Below are positions 48,581 to 58,693 of a stretch of DNA of 64,000 nt, in pieces. The stretch is from contig NZ_CP026377.1 in the NCBI RefSeq assembly GCF_002953195.1, forward strand, positions 4,154,001 through 4,218,000, read 5' to 3'. Positions within the stretch are counted from its first letter, which is position 1. The number at the start of each line of letters is the position of its first letter. The position numbers were made by a program, and so were the translations under genes. A model generated the notes under the pieces. The model ran no database searches, was not told the origin of the DNA, and saw only the letters and a list, made by a program, of their open reading frames with translations. The stretch is from Mixta gaviniae. GTDB lineage: Bacteria > Pseudomonadota > Gammaproteobacteria > Enterobacterales > Enterobacteriaceae.

Positions 48581-48853
48581 TATCATTCGCACTGTTGTAG
48601 AGTACAGCGGCGATGGATTATTTCGACTCAACGGAAAACAGTCTGGCAGAATTCATAAGTAAAAAATATGTTTAATTGCGAAAAACAGCTAAGCAAAACG
48701 TCACTCTGTGATCCAGCCCGCATCCTGCCCCTCGGTTCCCGCTCAACTCTTTGATAGCTAACTATCAATTTTCAAATTGATTGCATTCTTACTTATGTCG
48801 GGCAGAAAAAAACCTGCACGTCGCCGCGCAGGTTTTAACATTTTTAAAACAAA
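48581..48853. other. spacer between qorA and dusA, with dusA terminator
   Basis: No gene is supported and no pspG-like frame is found. At 48809-48836 AAAACCTGC / GCAGGTTTT forms a hairpin that reads as the dusA terminator on the minus strand, with a T7 tail. Confidence 0.7.
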
Positions 48854-49902
48854 TCAGGCGGTAACGGCGATCTTGTCGGCGACCAGCGCCAGCGCTTTCT
48901 CCACCACGTCAATGCCGGCCCCCGGCTTATGCGCGTTCTCGCTCAGGTAGCGACGCCACTGACGCGCGCCAGGAATGCCCTGGAACAGCCCCAGCATATG
49001 ACGGGTAATGTGGCCGAGATAAGTGCCCTGCGCCAGCTCGCGCTCAATATAGGGATACATGGCGCGTACGACTGCCACCGTATCGACGTCCGGTGCCTGG
49101 CTGCCGAACAGCGTGCGATCGACCTGCGCCAGCAGACCGGGGTTTGATAGGCTTCGCGTCCCATCATCACCCCGTCGAGATGCTGCAGGTGCGTTTGCGC
49201 CTCTTCCAGCGACTTCACGCCGCCGTTCAGCGCCAGCGTCAGCTGCGGGAAATCACGCTTCAGCTGATAGACGCGCGGATAGTCCAGCGGCGGAATTTCG
49301 CGGTTTTCTTTCGGGCTCAGGCCGGAGAGCCACGCTTTACGCGCATGGATAATAAAAGTATCGCAGCCGCCCTGCTGCGCCACAGTGCCGATAAAATCAC
49401 ACAGGAATTCATAGCTGTCCTGATCATCAATGCCGATACGGGTTTTCACCGTGACCGGAATCGAGACCACATCGCGCATCGCTTTGATACAGTCCGCCAC
49501 CAGTGCCGCCTCGCCCATCAGACAGGCGCCGAAGCGGCCGTTCTGTACGCGATCGGAAGGACAGCCGACGTTGAGGTTGATCTCATCATAGCCGCGCGCC
49601 TGCGCCAGCTGCGCGCACTGTGCCAGCGCCGCCGGATCGCTGCCGCCCAGCTGCAGGGCGACCGGATGCTCCTCTTCGCTATAGGCAAGGTAGTCGCCTT
49701 TACCGTGAATAATGGCGCCGGTGGTCACCATTTCGGTATAGAGCAGCGTGTTGCGCGTCAGCTGCCGATGGAAATAGCGGCAGTGACGATCGGTCCAGTC
49801 GAGCATCGGCGCGATGGAAAAACGCTGTGCAGAAAACACCGCTTGCTCTGCAGCGATGGTGGGAGTGGATGACGCGTCTTGGGAGTGTTGGCTTTGATGC
49901 AT
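48854..49902 (-). pseudogene. dusA: tRNA-dihydrouridine synthase A, split by a one-base shift
   Basis: Two overlapping minus-strand frames together give a full DusA of about 348 residues. The first (from 49902) has [38 protein letters not shown] and the catalytic Cys, and breaks after [10 protein letters not shown]. The rest ([40 protein letters not shown]) continues in another frame to 48854. The shift is near 49130-49145, at CCCCGG where homologs read on as Gly-Leu/Ile-Leu-Ala; one missing base explains it. DusA makes dihydrouridine at positions 20/20a of tRNA. As written the protein lacks its C-terminal helical RNA-binding domain. A homopolymer sequencing error is an equally good explanation. 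Confidence 0.85.
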
Positions 49903-50096
49903 TTCTGTACTTTTAAATGGGTTTTGCTGTTTCGGCGCCGACCGCAGAGCGGGATATCGCGTCTCTGCCGGAGTGAATAAAATCTCGCCTACTATAACAC
50001 AGCGCGGGCCGCGAGGCAGTCATCGTCAGAACCTCTGCGGAGTTTTCGCTTCTCCGCAGTCCTCACAGCGATGGCCTGCCGCTGCGTTCGTAAACT

Positions 50097-50413
50097 GAAG
50101 TTGAACGGGCAAAGCAGGACATTTTCGGTTATGCCCTGCACCTTGCACAAGCTGGCGCTAAGCATCCACAGGCGAGGCCATTAAAAGGGTTTGGCGGCGC
50201 TGGCGGGCTGGCGGGGTCGACAATTTTTTGGGTGATGCCTGGCGTGCGGTTTATGCGGTAAAACCTGGCGATGCGATTTATCTCCTGCACGTTTTCCGGC
50301 GGGAGTCTTCATCCGGAATCGCCATGGCGAAAGCGGATAGGGATAACATCCGTGAACGACGCAAGGCTGCAGAAAATCCTGCCAAAGGAGCGGAACAGGA
50401 GCCACGATATTGA
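50097..50413 (+). pseudogene. HigB/RelE-type toxin (Gp49-like), frameshifted
   Basis: Frame one gives EVERAKQDIFGYALHLAQAG followed by AKHPQARPLKGFGGAG; a shift near 50195-50225 is needed to reach GDAWRAVYAVKPGDAIYLLH followed by VFRRESSSGIAMAKAD. Joined, these match the Gp49-like HigB toxin family (FGYAL..A..G.KHP.AKPLKGFGGAG...GDAWRAVYAV). The N-terminal ~20 residues and start codon are also missing, as a stop precedes 50094. Such toxins are ribosome-dependent mRNA interferases; this one should be dead. An XRE antitoxin-like gene follows immediately, as in normal higBA order. Confidence 0.72.
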
Positions 50414-50708
50414 GGGCAATGTTTATGCCGACATTGGTATAAACGATGCTGACAAGATGCAGGTAAAAGCGCAGCTGGCCACCACTATCAGCACAATGAT
50501 TAAACACCGCGGCCTGACTCAGGCACAGGCAGCAAAAGTGCCGGGGCTGACTCAGCCTAAGCGTTCAAACCTACTGCGCGGGCAATTTCGCGGCATCAGT
50601 GAGGCTAAAACGCTGGAGTGCCTTACCCGTCTCGGGCGCGATGTGCAAATCGTGGTGGGGAAACCGCGCGGTACGCCGGGCAGCCTTAACGTGGTATTTG
50701 CCGGATAG
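50352..50708 (+). CDS. XRE-family antitoxin-like protein (HigA type)
   Basis: The frame gives GNVYADIGINDADKMQVKAQ and then a helix-turn-helix (GLTQAQAAKVPGLTQPKRSN; LLRGQFRGISEAKTLECLTR) and VQIVVGKPRG, typical of HigA-type antitoxins encoded after Gp49-like toxins. The start is uncertain: GTG at 50352 is the first reasonable codon, an ATG at 50457 would leave only the core, and the expected start near the toxin stop is absent. The recognition region reads VPGLTQPKRSN where homologs usually have a Leu and a Val, so DNA binding may be impaired. With its toxin broken, it is probably an orphan. Confidence 0.6.
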   Translation: MNDARLQKILPKERNRSHDIEGNVYADIGINDADKMQVKAQLATTISTMIKHRGLTQAQAAKVPGLTQPKRSNLLRGQFRGISEAKTLECLTRLGRDVQIVVGKPRGTPGSLNVVFAG

Positions 50709-50729
50709 CTGCGCCGTTTCCGGCGCAGC
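50708..50729. terminator. hairpin between antitoxin-like gene and TraF_2 gene
   Basis: GCTGCGCCG / CGGCGCAGC with a TTTC loop overlaps the last base of the antitoxin-like gene, between two convergent genes. There is no T tract. Confidence 0.5.
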
Positions 50730-50737
50730 CTGCATCA

Positions 50738-51988
50738 TCAGAAGGAGAAGCCCAGCTGCGCCATTGCGCCCCAGGTATTGTCTTCGCCCACTGAACCCGC
50801 CAGATCGAGGTGAACGCGGTTGTTGAAAGGCGATACGCCAAAACCGGCGCTGACGACATTTTTGTCGTTGGATTTCATATCAGCATGATAACCGCCGCGC
50901 AGCTGTAGCCAGTCCAGCACGCGATATTCAACGCCAACGCCCGCATACTGGCTGTCATCCTGCGATTTAAAACGCTTGGTCGGCGTCGCATCTACATCAA
51001 GGCTGGCGGTGATCACCTCATTATGCCAGGCGGCGCCGGCGGTCACCAGCGGACGGATCTGGTAGGTGTCCTGATAGCCATTCACCCGCTTGGTGTCGAT
51101 ATCGCGCGGGATCAGGTTCTGCGCGCTCAGGCCAAAGGTCCAGTTCGCGCCAACGTCGGTTGACAGGCCGGCATCCACGTTAAAGCCGGTATCGCTGGTG
51201 CGATACTCGCTATCGGTGACGCGATCTTTATCGAAGTTGTAAACCGACGCGCGGTAATTATAGAGCCGGGTCTGCTGCAGTTTAGGCGTTACGCCCACGG
51301 AGACCGGCTGCTCGCCGATGTTGAACTGATGAGCGACCGCAATGCCGTAGTCGGCGACGATGGCCGCCACGCCGGTGGCGCTGGAGCGCAGCTGAGTAGG
51401 ATCGGCTAATGCCGGGAATCCGCCGTTGGCGACGGTATCGAGCAGGTCGATATCGCTTTGCGCCACGTCGGCTTGCAGATGGGCGGTGCCGTAAGCTTTA
51501 GCGACAAAGGCAAACGGCAGCGTCTCATTCGGCACGGCCACAACGATAGCCGCGCCGGCGGAGCCATCTGCTTTATTGCCGCGCAGATCGCGCAGCTGGT
51601 TAGCCAGATCGCCGGAGGCGGAGCGGATGACAGCAGGCTTAGTCAGAAAATCGATGGGCGTGAAATCCCTGAAGACATCCCGATAATGATTCACCGTATC
51701 GGTCACATCATCAATCTTATCAACCATTTTATCTTTATCGCTGAGCTGTACGCCGACGGAAGGCAGGATCACGCTGACGCGATCTTCCGCACGGCCTTTC
51801 GTCAGCAGCGCCGGGTTGGATAAAGGCGCGGTGGTATAGTTCGATGAAGCCACCCCGGTACCGCCCATCGCATCGTTACGCGCGTCAAAATAGCTGCCCG
51901 CTGCATGGGATGAGAAAGAGGTAAACAGAATTGCGGTTAAGACTGTCGCAGAAGAAAGCTTGAAACATTGAACGGTTTTCGTTGCCAT
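50738..51988 (-). CDS. TraF_2-type outer-membrane barrel protein
   Basis: A 416-residue exported protein of the family annotated as conjugal transfer TraF (TraF_2), a FadL-like beta barrel. A signal peptide (LSSATVLTAILFTSFSSHAA) precedes YFDARNDAMGGTGVASSNYT and TAPLSNPALLT, typical of this group. Alternating hydrophobic strands follow, and the protein ends in Phe (GAMAQLGFSF), as expected for an outer-membrane barrel. The start at MATKTVQC is chosen because it gives a standard signal peptide; an upstream GTG is possible. No conjugation genes are nearby, so the conjugation label is probably misleading. The function is unknown. Confidence 0.8.
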   Translation of the reverse strand: MATKTVQCFKLSSATVLTAILFTSFSSHAAGSYFDARNDAMGGTGVASSNYTTAPLSNPALLTKGRAEDRVSVILPSVGVQLSDKDKMVDKIDDVTDTVNHYRDVFRDFTPIDFLTKPAVIRSASGDLANQLRDLRGNKADGSAGAAIVVAVPNETLPFAFVAKAYGTAHLQADVAQSDIDLLDTVANGGFPALADPTQLRSSATGVAAIVADYGIAVAHQFNIGEQPVSVGVTPKLQQTRLYNYRASVYNFDKDRVTDSEYRTSDTGFNVDAGLSTDVGANWTFGLSAQNLIPRDIDTKRVNGYQDTYQIRPLVTAGAAWHNEVITASLDVDATPTKRFKSQDDSQYAGVGVEYRVLDWLQLRGGYHADMKSNDKNVVSAGFGVSPFNNRVHLDLAGSVGEDNTWGAMAQLGFSF

Positions 51989-52431
51989 TATCAGACGCCA
52001 CCAAAAATAAGCTGAAAGTATGTAAGAAATCACTGGGCGAATGATGACCAGTAATTGCCCATTTTATTGCCCTGAACTCAGGGCATTTTCCCCGGCTTAT
52101 CAGTGAATTGCTGCTTTTATCAGCAGTCTGCGGCTTAACTATTATCTCCCTGGCGGCGCTGTTTTTTGCTGAACCGCTTAAGCCTGATTGAACATTAGCT
52201 GGATATTAATTCTACTGCAATCAGGAAAGCCGTAATTAAAGGTGGATCTAAGCCCTTTTCGCCCCTTGTGGCGCGCAGCATCGGCGGTATCCGGCGGGAA
52301 GTCAGGGAATATAATGCGGCAACTTTCGTTAAATCAGAGGCGATATGACGCTTTTTGGGGGACTTCAGGAAGGAGTCGGCGTTTTTTACTCAACGTGATA
52401 AGATAACATCTCAATCGCCCGGAGAAAAATT
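51989..52431. other. divergent spacer between TraF_2 gene and zur
   Basis: A 443-base region without a gene. It contains CCTGATTG (52183-52190) / CAATCAGG (52218-52225), an eight-base inverted repeat with a 27-base loop, of unknown meaning, and presumably the zur promoter near 52390. Confidence 0.5.
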
Positions 52432-52947
52432 ATGAGCGTATCACCTTCACAACAGATTCTGTCGCAGGCTGAAAAAATCTGTCAGCAACGCAACGTGCGC
52501 CTGACGCCGCAGCGTCTGGAGGTGCTGCGTCTGATGAGCGAGCAAAACGGCGCGATCAGCGCCTACGATCTGCTCGACCTGCTGCGCGTCTCTGAACCGC
52601 AGGCCAAGCCGCCCACCGTTTATCGCGCGCTGGATTTTCTGCTGGAGCAGGGATTTATTCATCGCGTCGAATCAAATAACAGCTATGTGGTGTGTCATCA
52701 CTTCGAAGAGCCGCAGCATACTTCAGCGATGCTGATCTGCGATCGCTGCGGCGCGGTAAATGAACAGCATGCGCAGGGCGTGGAATCGATTCTGGAATCG
52801 CTGGCGCAGCAGAGCGGCTTTGCGCTGCGCAACAGCGTTATCGAAGCGCACGGACTGTGTGCCGGCTGTAAAGATGTTGAAAGCTGCCAGCATCCTGAGA
52901 GTTGCGGCCACGATCATACACTGGTCAGCAAAAAGCGCGGGCGTTGA
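52432..52947 (+). CDS. zur: zinc uptake regulator Zur
   Basis: A 171-residue Fur-family repressor, the same length as E. coli Zur. The winged helix is at residues 20-85 (LTPQRLEVLRLMSEQNGAIS; KPPTVYRALDFLLEQGFIHR). The zinc sites include CHHFEEPQHTSAMLICDRCG and the C-terminal CAGCKDVESCQHPESCGHDH. Zinc-loaded Zur represses znuABC and related genes. GGAGAAAAATT precedes the ATG. Confidence 0.97.
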   Translation: MSVSPSQQILSQAEKICQQRNVRLTPQRLEVLRLMSEQNGAISAYDLLDLLRVSEPQAKPPTVYRALDFLLEQGFIHRVESNNSYVVCHHFEEPQHTSAMLICDRCGAVNEQHAQGVESILESLAQQSGFALRNSVIEAHGLCAGCKDVESCQHPESCGHDHTLVSKKRGR

Positions 52948-53175
52948 TCGCCGGGCGGTGCCAGCATTAGCTGCGGTAGCGGAAAGAGAGCCACATCAAG
53001 CCTAAAGCGAAACTGAAGGTTGCACGGTGCGAAAATGCCCTTGTGGCGCCTTCTTTTTCAGGCCGTGAACAAGCGCAAAAAAAAGCGGAACAAGTACCAA
53101 AAAGCGGGTCAATCAGGGGGGAGCGGCACATTCCATGTGCCAGGGGTAGGAGCATCATCCTGAAAGGCTTAAAGC

Positions 53176-53388
53176 TTACCAACGATGGTCGCGGTTTTGC
53201 GTCTCCCAATCGCTCACTTCTTTTTCCGCTTCGTCTTTTGCATAGCCGTAGCGTTCCTGAATCTTACCGACAAGCTGATCGCGTTTACCTTCGATGACGG
53301 TCATGTCGTCATCGGTCAGCTTGCCCCATTTTTCCTTCATCTTACCTTTAAACTGTTTCCAGTTACCGCCGGCTTCGTCTCTGTTCAT
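53176..53388 (-). CDS. yjbJ: CsbD family stress protein YjbJ
   Basis: A 70-residue CsbD-family protein (E. coli YjbJ is 69): MNRDEAGGNWKQFKGKMKEK, WGKLTDDDMTVIEGKRDQLV, then GYAKDEAEKEVSDWE. It is highly charged, soluble and abundant in stationary phase in E. coli; its function is unknown. GAGGAAATAACG precedes the ATG. It stands between zur and dinF as in E. coli. Confidence 0.96.
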   Translation of the reverse strand: MNRDEAGGNWKQFKGKMKEKWGKLTDDDMTVIEGKRDQLVGKIQERYGYAKDEAEKEVSDWETQNRDHRW

Positions 53389-53613
53389 CGTTATTTCCTC
53401 TACCTTAGGTGTTAACAGCTTGCAGACTGTCAGCGTCTTACAGGTTGGTGAAAACAGACGCTGATTCCTTGTTTGTCACCCTTTAATGATAGCTGAATGG
53501 GGCAATTCTGCCGGCGAAAGCAGTGATATGAACTGAAAACGGGCTTGTGAACCTGCAGATTGCCCTAAAAAACCCGTCAATTCAGGTAATAAGCGTAGCC
53601 GCAGATAAATGTG

Positions 53614-54936
53614 TCAAATCGTGAACCAGCTACCTTTTTGCTGGTGCCGGTGCCATATCCAGCCGAGGGTGACGCCGCGTAACATAAGAAAAACCGTTAT
53701 CGCCAGCCACAGGCCGTGGTTGCCCGTAGAGGGCAGCGTCAGCAAGGTTAAGGCGAAGCCCAGCGCCGCCAGCGCCATGCTGTTGCGCATTTCGCGCCCG
53801 CGCGTCGCGCCGATAAACATGCCGTCCAGCAGGTAGCACCAGACGCCGACCAGCGGCAGCAACATCTGCCACGGCAGATAACGATCCGCCTGCGCCTGCA
53901 GCGTCGGCAGCGAGGTCAGCAACGCGACCAGATCCCTGCCCCATAGCGCATAAGCGCAGGCGAACAGCAGCGCCACCAGTCCTGCCTGCCGACAGGCCGC
54001 CAGCCAGACTCGCCGTAACTTATCGACATCTTGCGCGCCGAACGCTTCACCGGAAACCGCCTCCACCGCATAGGCGAAACCATCCAGCGCGTAGGCGGTG
54101 AACGTAAGAAACATCAGCAGTACAGCGTTAACCGCGACGATATCGCTCCCCATGCGCGCGCCCAGGACGGTAACCGACGCAAAGCAGAGCTGCAGCAGCA
54201 GCGAGCGCAGCATAATGTCGCGGTTGAGGCGCAGCAGACGGCGCATATCGCCGCGCAGCCCCTGCTTCAGCTGCAAGAAGGTGATATGCCGCAACCGCAG
54301 CAGATGCCACACCATGCCCAGCCCGACCGCCAGCGTAACGTATTCCGCAATCGCGGTGGCCGCCGCGGCGCCCGCCACGCCCCAGCCGAGGCCGATAACA
54401 AACCAAAGATCGAGCAGGATATTCACCAGGTTGCCAACCACCAGCAAAATTACCGGCGCCCGCGCATACTGCACGCCCAACAGCCAGCCGAGGATCACCA
54501 GGTTAGCCAGCGTAGCGGGCGCGCTGAGCCAGCGCACCTGGATAAAGCGCTGCGCCTGCTCCAGCACCGCCGGGCTGCCGCCGACCACGCGCGTCGCCAG
54601 CGTGCTTAGCGGATCGCGCAGTAGCATAAAGGCCAGCCCGGCGACCACGGCGATCAACAGCGGCTGAACCAGCGCGCGCGCCAGCCCCGCCTTATCGCCG
54701 GCGCCAAACGCCTGCGCCGTTAGCCCGGTGGTACTCATACGTAAGAAAAGCAGCAGCATAAACAGGAAGCTGGTCGCGGTCGCGCCCACGGCGACGCCGC
54801 CCAGATAGACGGGACTGTCGAGATGGCCGATAACGGCGGTATCAATCAGGCCCAGCAGCGGAACGGTGATATTTGACAGGATCATCGGCAGCGCCAGCCG
54901 CCAGAGATGTTTATCAGTTGCAGAGAAGAGGTGCAT
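53614..54936 (-). CDS. dinF: MATE-family efflux protein DinF
   Basis: A 440-residue twelve-helix MATE transporter (E. coli DinF 441-459 depending on start). Opening LFSATDKHLWRLALPMILSN and PLLGLIDTAVIGHLDSPVYL are typical, as are LLVVGNLVNILLDLWFVIGL and the C-terminal half FVFLMLRGVTLG. It is linked to oxidative stress and bile salt tolerance in E. coli. It is the second gene of the SOS-controlled lexA-dinF operon. The 101-base gap from lexA is longer than in E. coli and contains a strong hairpin (55009-55030). Confidence 0.95.
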   Translation of the reverse strand: MHLFSATDKHLWRLALPMILSNITVPLLGLIDTAVIGHLDSPVYLGGVAVGATATSFLFMLLLFLRMSTTGLTAQAFGAGDKAGLARALVQPLLIAVVAGLAFMLLRDPLSTLATRVVGGSPAVLEQAQRFIQVRWLSAPATLANLVILGWLLGVQYARAPVILLVVGNLVNILLDLWFVIGLGWGVAGAAAATAIAEYVTLAVGLGMVWHLLRLRHITFLQLKQGLRGDMRRLLRLNRDIMLRSLLLQLCFASVTVLGARMGSDIVAVNAVLLMFLTFTAYALDGFAYAVEAVSGEAFGAQDVDKLRRVWLAACRQAGLVALLFACAYALWGRDLVALLTSLPTLQAQADRYLPWQMLLPLVGVWCYLLDGMFIGATRGREMRNSMALAALGFALTLLTLPSTGNHGLWLAITVFLMLRGVTLGWIWHRHQQKGSWFTI

Positions 54937-55008
54937 GGCAATCCGCGAAAAAAGTATGGCGACAGGCCACAGCGGTTATCGCCGGATAAAGAAGAAGGAG
55001 GTGGTTCA

Positions 55009-55030
55009 GTGGCGGCAGCAGGGCCGCCAC
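55009..55030 (-). other. intergenic hairpin in the lexA-dinF operon
   Basis: GTGGCGGC / GCCGCCAC with a six-base loop lies eight bases after the lexA stop, with no T tract. It could lower dinF expression or protect the lexA message; the function is inferred. Confidence 0.5.
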
Positions 55031-55037
55031 ATCAGTG

Positions 55038-55646
55038 TCAGAGCCAGTCGCCGTTGCGAATCACGCCGACAGCCAGGCCTTCGATCGTCAGGGTCTGCTG
55101 CTGCAGATCGACCACGATAGGCTGAAAATCATTGTTTTCCGGCAGCAGCTGTACAGTGTTGCCCTGTTTTTTCAGGCGTTTAACCGTCACTTCATCATCA
55201 ATGCGCGCGACGACCACCTGGCCATTGCGCACATCCTGAGTTTTATGCACGGCCAGCAGATCGCCGTCGACGATGCCGATATCTTTCATCGACATACCGC
55301 TGACGCGCAGCAGGAAATCAGCATGCGGCTTAAACAGATTAGGATCGACCTGGAAGCGGCTCTCAATATGTTCCTGCGCCAGCAGCGGCTCGCCTGCGGC
55401 GACACGGCCAATTAGCGGCAGGCCGCTTTCCTCTTCCGCCATCAGGCGGATACCGCGCGAAGCGCCGGAAACCATTTCGATAACGCCTTTACGCGCCAGC
55501 GCTTTCAGGTGTTCTTCTGCGGCATTCGGAGAGCGGAAGCCCAAACGGGAAGCAATTTCCGCACGCGTTGGCGGCATACCCGTTTGGTTAATGTGATCGC
55601 GAATCAGGTCATAAACCTGCTGCTGTCGAGCCGTTAAGGTTTTCAT
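55038..55646 (-). CDS. lexA: SOS repressor LexA
   Basis: A 202-residue LexA, the same length as E. coli. The winged helix is at residues 1-70 ([37 protein letters not shown]). The self-cleavage site Ala84-Gly85 is in [10 protein letters not shown], with catalytic Ser119 (SGMSMKDIG) and Lys156 (VTVKRLKK). RecA filaments trigger cleavage. Two LexA boxes lie directly upstream, giving autorepression. Confidence 0.99.
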   Translation of the reverse strand: MKTLTARQQQVYDLIRDHINQTGMPPTRAEIASRLGFRSPNAAEEHLKALARKGVIEMVSGASRGIRLMAEEESGLPLIGRVAAGEPLLAQEHIESRFQVDPNLFKPHADFLLRVSGMSMKDIGIVDGDLLAVHKTQDVRNGQVVVARIDDEVTVKRLKKQGNTVQLLPENNDFQPIVVDLQQQTLTIEGLAVGVIRNGDWL

Positions 55647-55654
55647 CCCGCCCC

Positions 55655-55689
55655 CTGGTTGTTTATACAGTCGCTGTGAGTATATACAG
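55655..55689. promoter_or_regulatory. tandem LexA boxes at lexA
   Basis: CTGGTTGTTTATACAG (55655-55670) and CTGTGAGTATATACAG (55674-55689) both fit CTG-N10-CAG, three bases apart, as in the E. coli lexA promoter. Confidence 0.93.
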
Positions 55690-55751
55690 GTATTGGCGGA
55701 ATGGAAACCGAATGCTGTGTAAAAAACAACACTTTGTCAAAGCTGGAAGCG

Positions 55752-56120
55752 CTATCGCAACCAGGCCCAAAGCAGGCTTGCCCAGACAAAAAGGGCCAGT
55801 ATGATGCTGAGCAGAACCGCCGCGGAGCCCATATCTTTCGCCCGTCCCGCCAGCGGATGAAACTCGCTGCCGATACGGTCGACCACCGCTTCGATAGCGC
55901 TGTTAAGGATCTCAACGATAATAATAAGAGCGACCGAACCGATCAGCAGCACGCGGGTTATCGCATCAACATCGAGCCAGCAGGCGACGATGACCGCCAC
56001 CAGCGCCATCACCGCCTCCTGACGAAAAGCCGCTTCATGCTGCCAGGCGGCGCGCAATCCTTTCCAGGAGTAGCCCGCCGCTTTGATGATGCGCGTCAAG
56101 CCCGTTACGTTATTTGCCAT
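55752..56120 (-). CDS. dgkA: diacylglycerol kinase DgkA
   Basis: A 122-residue trimeric inner-membrane kinase, the same length as E. coli. The amphipathic N-terminus ([20 protein letters not shown]) is followed by three helices and the catalytic segment [20 protein letters not shown] and AKDMGSAAV. It recycles diacylglycerol to phosphatidic acid. Divergent from plsB, upstream of lexA. Confidence 0.97.
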   Translation of the reverse strand: MANNVTGLTRIIKAAGYSWKGLRAAWQHEAAFRQEAVMALVAVIVACWLDVDAITRVLLIGSVALIIIVEILNSAIEAVVDRIGSEFHPLAGRAKDMGSAAVLLSIILALFVWASLLWAWLR

Positions 56121-56248
56121 GTTCGGGGAACCCTTTGCGATGTTTAACGTCAATGTCAGGGTGCAGCACTAAATGCAACACCACAGATCTTCAATGCGCT
56201 TTCTGGTATGCTTGCCGCGCTTTGCTAACAAGAGGCTTCATGTTGTCT

Positions 56249-58690
56249 ATGTCAGGTTGGCGTAAACTTTATTATAAGTTACTGAATTTACCACTTACAT
56301 TTTTAGTCAAAAGTAAGGCGATTCCGGGCGATCCGGTCGCGGAACTGGGCCTCGATACGTCGCGCCCCATTATGTATGTATTGCCTTATGATTCAAAGGC
56401 CGATCTCCTGGCGCTGCGCACCCAGTGCCGCCTGCACGATCTGCCCGATCCGCTGGAGCCGCTGGAGATCGACGGCGCCCTGCTGCCGCGCCATGTGTTT
56501 ATCCATGACGGGCCGCGCGTTTTCCCCTATTTCGTGCCTAATCAGGAGTCGGTGAAGCTGTTTCACGACTACCTGGACCTGCACCGCAATAATCCCGATC
56601 TGGATGTGCAGATGGTGCCGGTTTCGGTGATGTTCGGCCGTGCGCCAGGGCGCGAAGTCCAGGGCGAGCAGACGCCGCATCTGCGCGAGCTGAACGGGGT
56701 GCAGAAGTTCTTTGCCGTCCTCTGGCTGGGGCGCGACAGCTTTGTGCGCTTCTCGCCGATGGTATCGCTGCGCCGTATGGCCACCGAACACGGCACCGAT
56801 AAAACCATCGCGCAGAAACTGGCGCGCGTAGCACGCATCCATTTCGCGCGTCAGCGCCTGGCCGCGGTCGGCCCGCGTCTGCCAATGCGTCACGATCTGT
56901 TTAACAAGCTGCTGCAGTCGCAGGCGATCGCCAAAGCGGTAGAGGACGAAGCGCGCAGCAAGAAAATTTCGCAGGAAAAAGCGCAGCAGAACGCCATTGA
57001 GCTGATGGAAGAGATCGCCGCCGATTTCTCCTATGAGATGATCCGCCTGACCGACCGCGTGATCGGCTGGACCTGGAGCAAAATCTATCAGGGCATCAAC
57101 GTCAGCGGCGGCGAGCGTATTCGTCAGCTGGCGCTGGACGGGCACGGGCTGGTTTACGTCCCCTGCCACCGCAGCCATATGGATTATCTGCTGCTCTCTT
57201 ATGTGCTTTATCATCAGGGGCTGGTGCCGCCGCATATCGCCGCGGGCATCAACCTTAACTTCTGGCCCGCCGGCCCGATTTTCCGCCGCCTTGGCGCGTT
57301 CTTTATTCGCCGTACCTTTAAGGGCAATAAGCTCTACTCTACGGTGTTCCGCGAATATCTGGGCGAGCTGTTCAGCCGCGGCTATTCGGTAGAGTATTTC
57401 GTCGAAGGCGGGCGCTCGCGTACCGGCCGGCTGCTCGATCCGAAGACCGGCACGCTATCGATGACCATCCAGGCGATGCTGCGCGGCGGCAACCGCCCGA
57501 TTACCGTGGTACCGGTCTATATCGGCTATGAACACGTAATGGAAGTGGGCACTTACGCGAAAGAGTTGCGCGGCGCGGCGAAAGAGAAAGAAGGCTTTAT
57601 GCAGATGCTGCGCGGCCTGAGTAAGCTGCGCAATCTGGGCCAGGGCTATGTGAACTTCGGCGAACCGCTGCCGCTGGTGAACTACCTCAACCGTCACGTG
57701 CCGGAATGGCGCGACTCGATCGATCCGATCGTGGCGCAGCGTCCGCAGTGGCTGACGCCAGCAGTGAACGATATCGCGCAGCAGATTATGGTGCGCATCA
57801 ATAACGCCAGCGCCGCTAACGCCATGAACCTCTGCGTCACCGCGCTGCTGGCCTCGCGTCAACGCTCGCTGACGCGCGAACAGCTGCTGGAGCAGCTGGA
57901 GTGCTATCTCGAACTGCTGCGCAACGTGCCTTACGCTTCGGATGCGACCGTGCCGGATATGACGCCGGAAGCGCTGCTGGAACATGCGCTGAACATGAAC
58001 AAGTTCGAGACGGAGAAGGATAATATCGGCGATATCATCATCCTGCCGCGTGAGCAGGCGGTGCTGATGACCTACTACCGCAACAACGTTCATCATATGC
58101 TGGTGATGCCGTCGCTGATCGCCGCTATCGTTCAGCAGCATAACGCCATCTCTGCGGAAGAGCTGCTGCGTCAGGTGGCGGTGATCTACCCGCTGCTAAA
58201 AAGCGAGCTGTTCCTGCGCTGGGATAAAGAAGAATTGCCTGAACTGCTGCAGGCGCTGACGGCGGAACTGGCGCGCCAGCAGCTGATTGCGATCGACGGC
58301 GAGATGATAAGCCTGAATGCCGGACGTTTCCGCACGCTGCAGCTATTGGCGGCGGGCATGCGCGAAACGCTGCAGCGCTATGCGATCACCTTCTCTATCC
58401 TCAGCGCCAACCCGGCGATTAACCGCGGGTCGCTGGAGAAAGAGAGCCGCACGCTGGCGCAGCGCCTGTCGGTGTTGCACGGTATCAACGCGCCGGAGTT
58501 TTTCGATAAAGCGGTATTCTCCACCCTGGTGCTGACGCTGCGTGACGAAGGCTATATCAGCGACACCGGCGACGCCGCGCTGGCGCAGACGCAAAGCACT
58601 TCACGCCTGCTGTCGGAGCTGATCACCAGCGACGTGCGTCAGACCATTGAAAACGCCGTGGCCCACAGCGGGTCGGCGACGCAAGCGTAA
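56249..58690 (+). CDS. plsB: glycerol-3-phosphate acyltransferase PlsB
   Basis: An 813-residue membrane-associated acyltransferase (E. coli 807). The acyltransferase motifs are [19 protein letters not shown] (HX4D), [39 protein letters not shown] and [13 protein letters not shown]. It adds the first acyl chain to glycerol-3-phosphate in phospholipid synthesis. The start at [10 protein letters not shown] matches E. coli; an ATG three codons earlier (56240) is better placed relative to AGAGG and is a real alternative. It is divergent from dgkA. Confidence 0.97.
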   Translation: MSGWRKLYYKLLNLPLTFLVKSKAIPGDPVAELGLDTSRPIMYVLPYDSKADLLALRTQCRLHDLPDPLEPLEIDGALLPRHVFIHDGPRVFPYFVPNQESVKLFHDYLDLHRNNPDLDVQMVPVSVMFGRAPGREVQGEQTPHLRELNGVQKFFAVLWLGRDSFVRFSPMVSLRRMATEHGTDKTIAQKLARVARIHFARQRLAAVGPRLPMRHDLFNKLLQSQAIAKAVEDEARSKKISQEKAQQNAIELMEEIAADFSYEMIRLTDRVIGWTWSKIYQGINVSGGERIRQLALDGHGLVYVPCHRSHMDYLLLSYVLYHQGLVPPHIAAGINLNFWPAGPIFRRLGAFFIRRTFKGNKLYSTVFREYLGELFSRGYSVEYFVEGGRSRTGRLLDPKTGTLSMTIQAMLRGGNRPITVVPVYIGYEHVMEVGTYAKELRGAAKEKEGFMQMLRGLSKLRNLGQGYVNFGEPLPLVNYLNRHVPEWRDSIDPIVAQRPQWLTPAVNDIAQQIMVRINNASAANAMNLCVTALLASRQRSLTREQLLEQLECYLELLRNVPYASDATVPDMTPEALLEHALNMNKFETEKDNIGDIIILPREQAVLMTYYRNNVHHMLVMPSLIAAIVQQHNAISAEELLRQVAVIYPLLKSELFLRWDKEELPELLQALTAELARQQLIAIDGEMISLNAGRFRTLQLLAAGMRETLQRYAITFSILSANPAINRGSLEKESRTLAQRLSVLHGINAPEFFDKAVFSTLVLTLRDEGYISDTGDAALAQTQSTSRLLSELITSDVRQTIENAVAHSGSATQA

Positions 58691-58693
58691 ACA

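Noticed and set aside
53100..53175. GGCACAT / ATGTGCC hairpin downstream of zur and yjbJ as a terminator
   Set aside because: No T tract on either strand and only a weak stem; not supported as a functional site.
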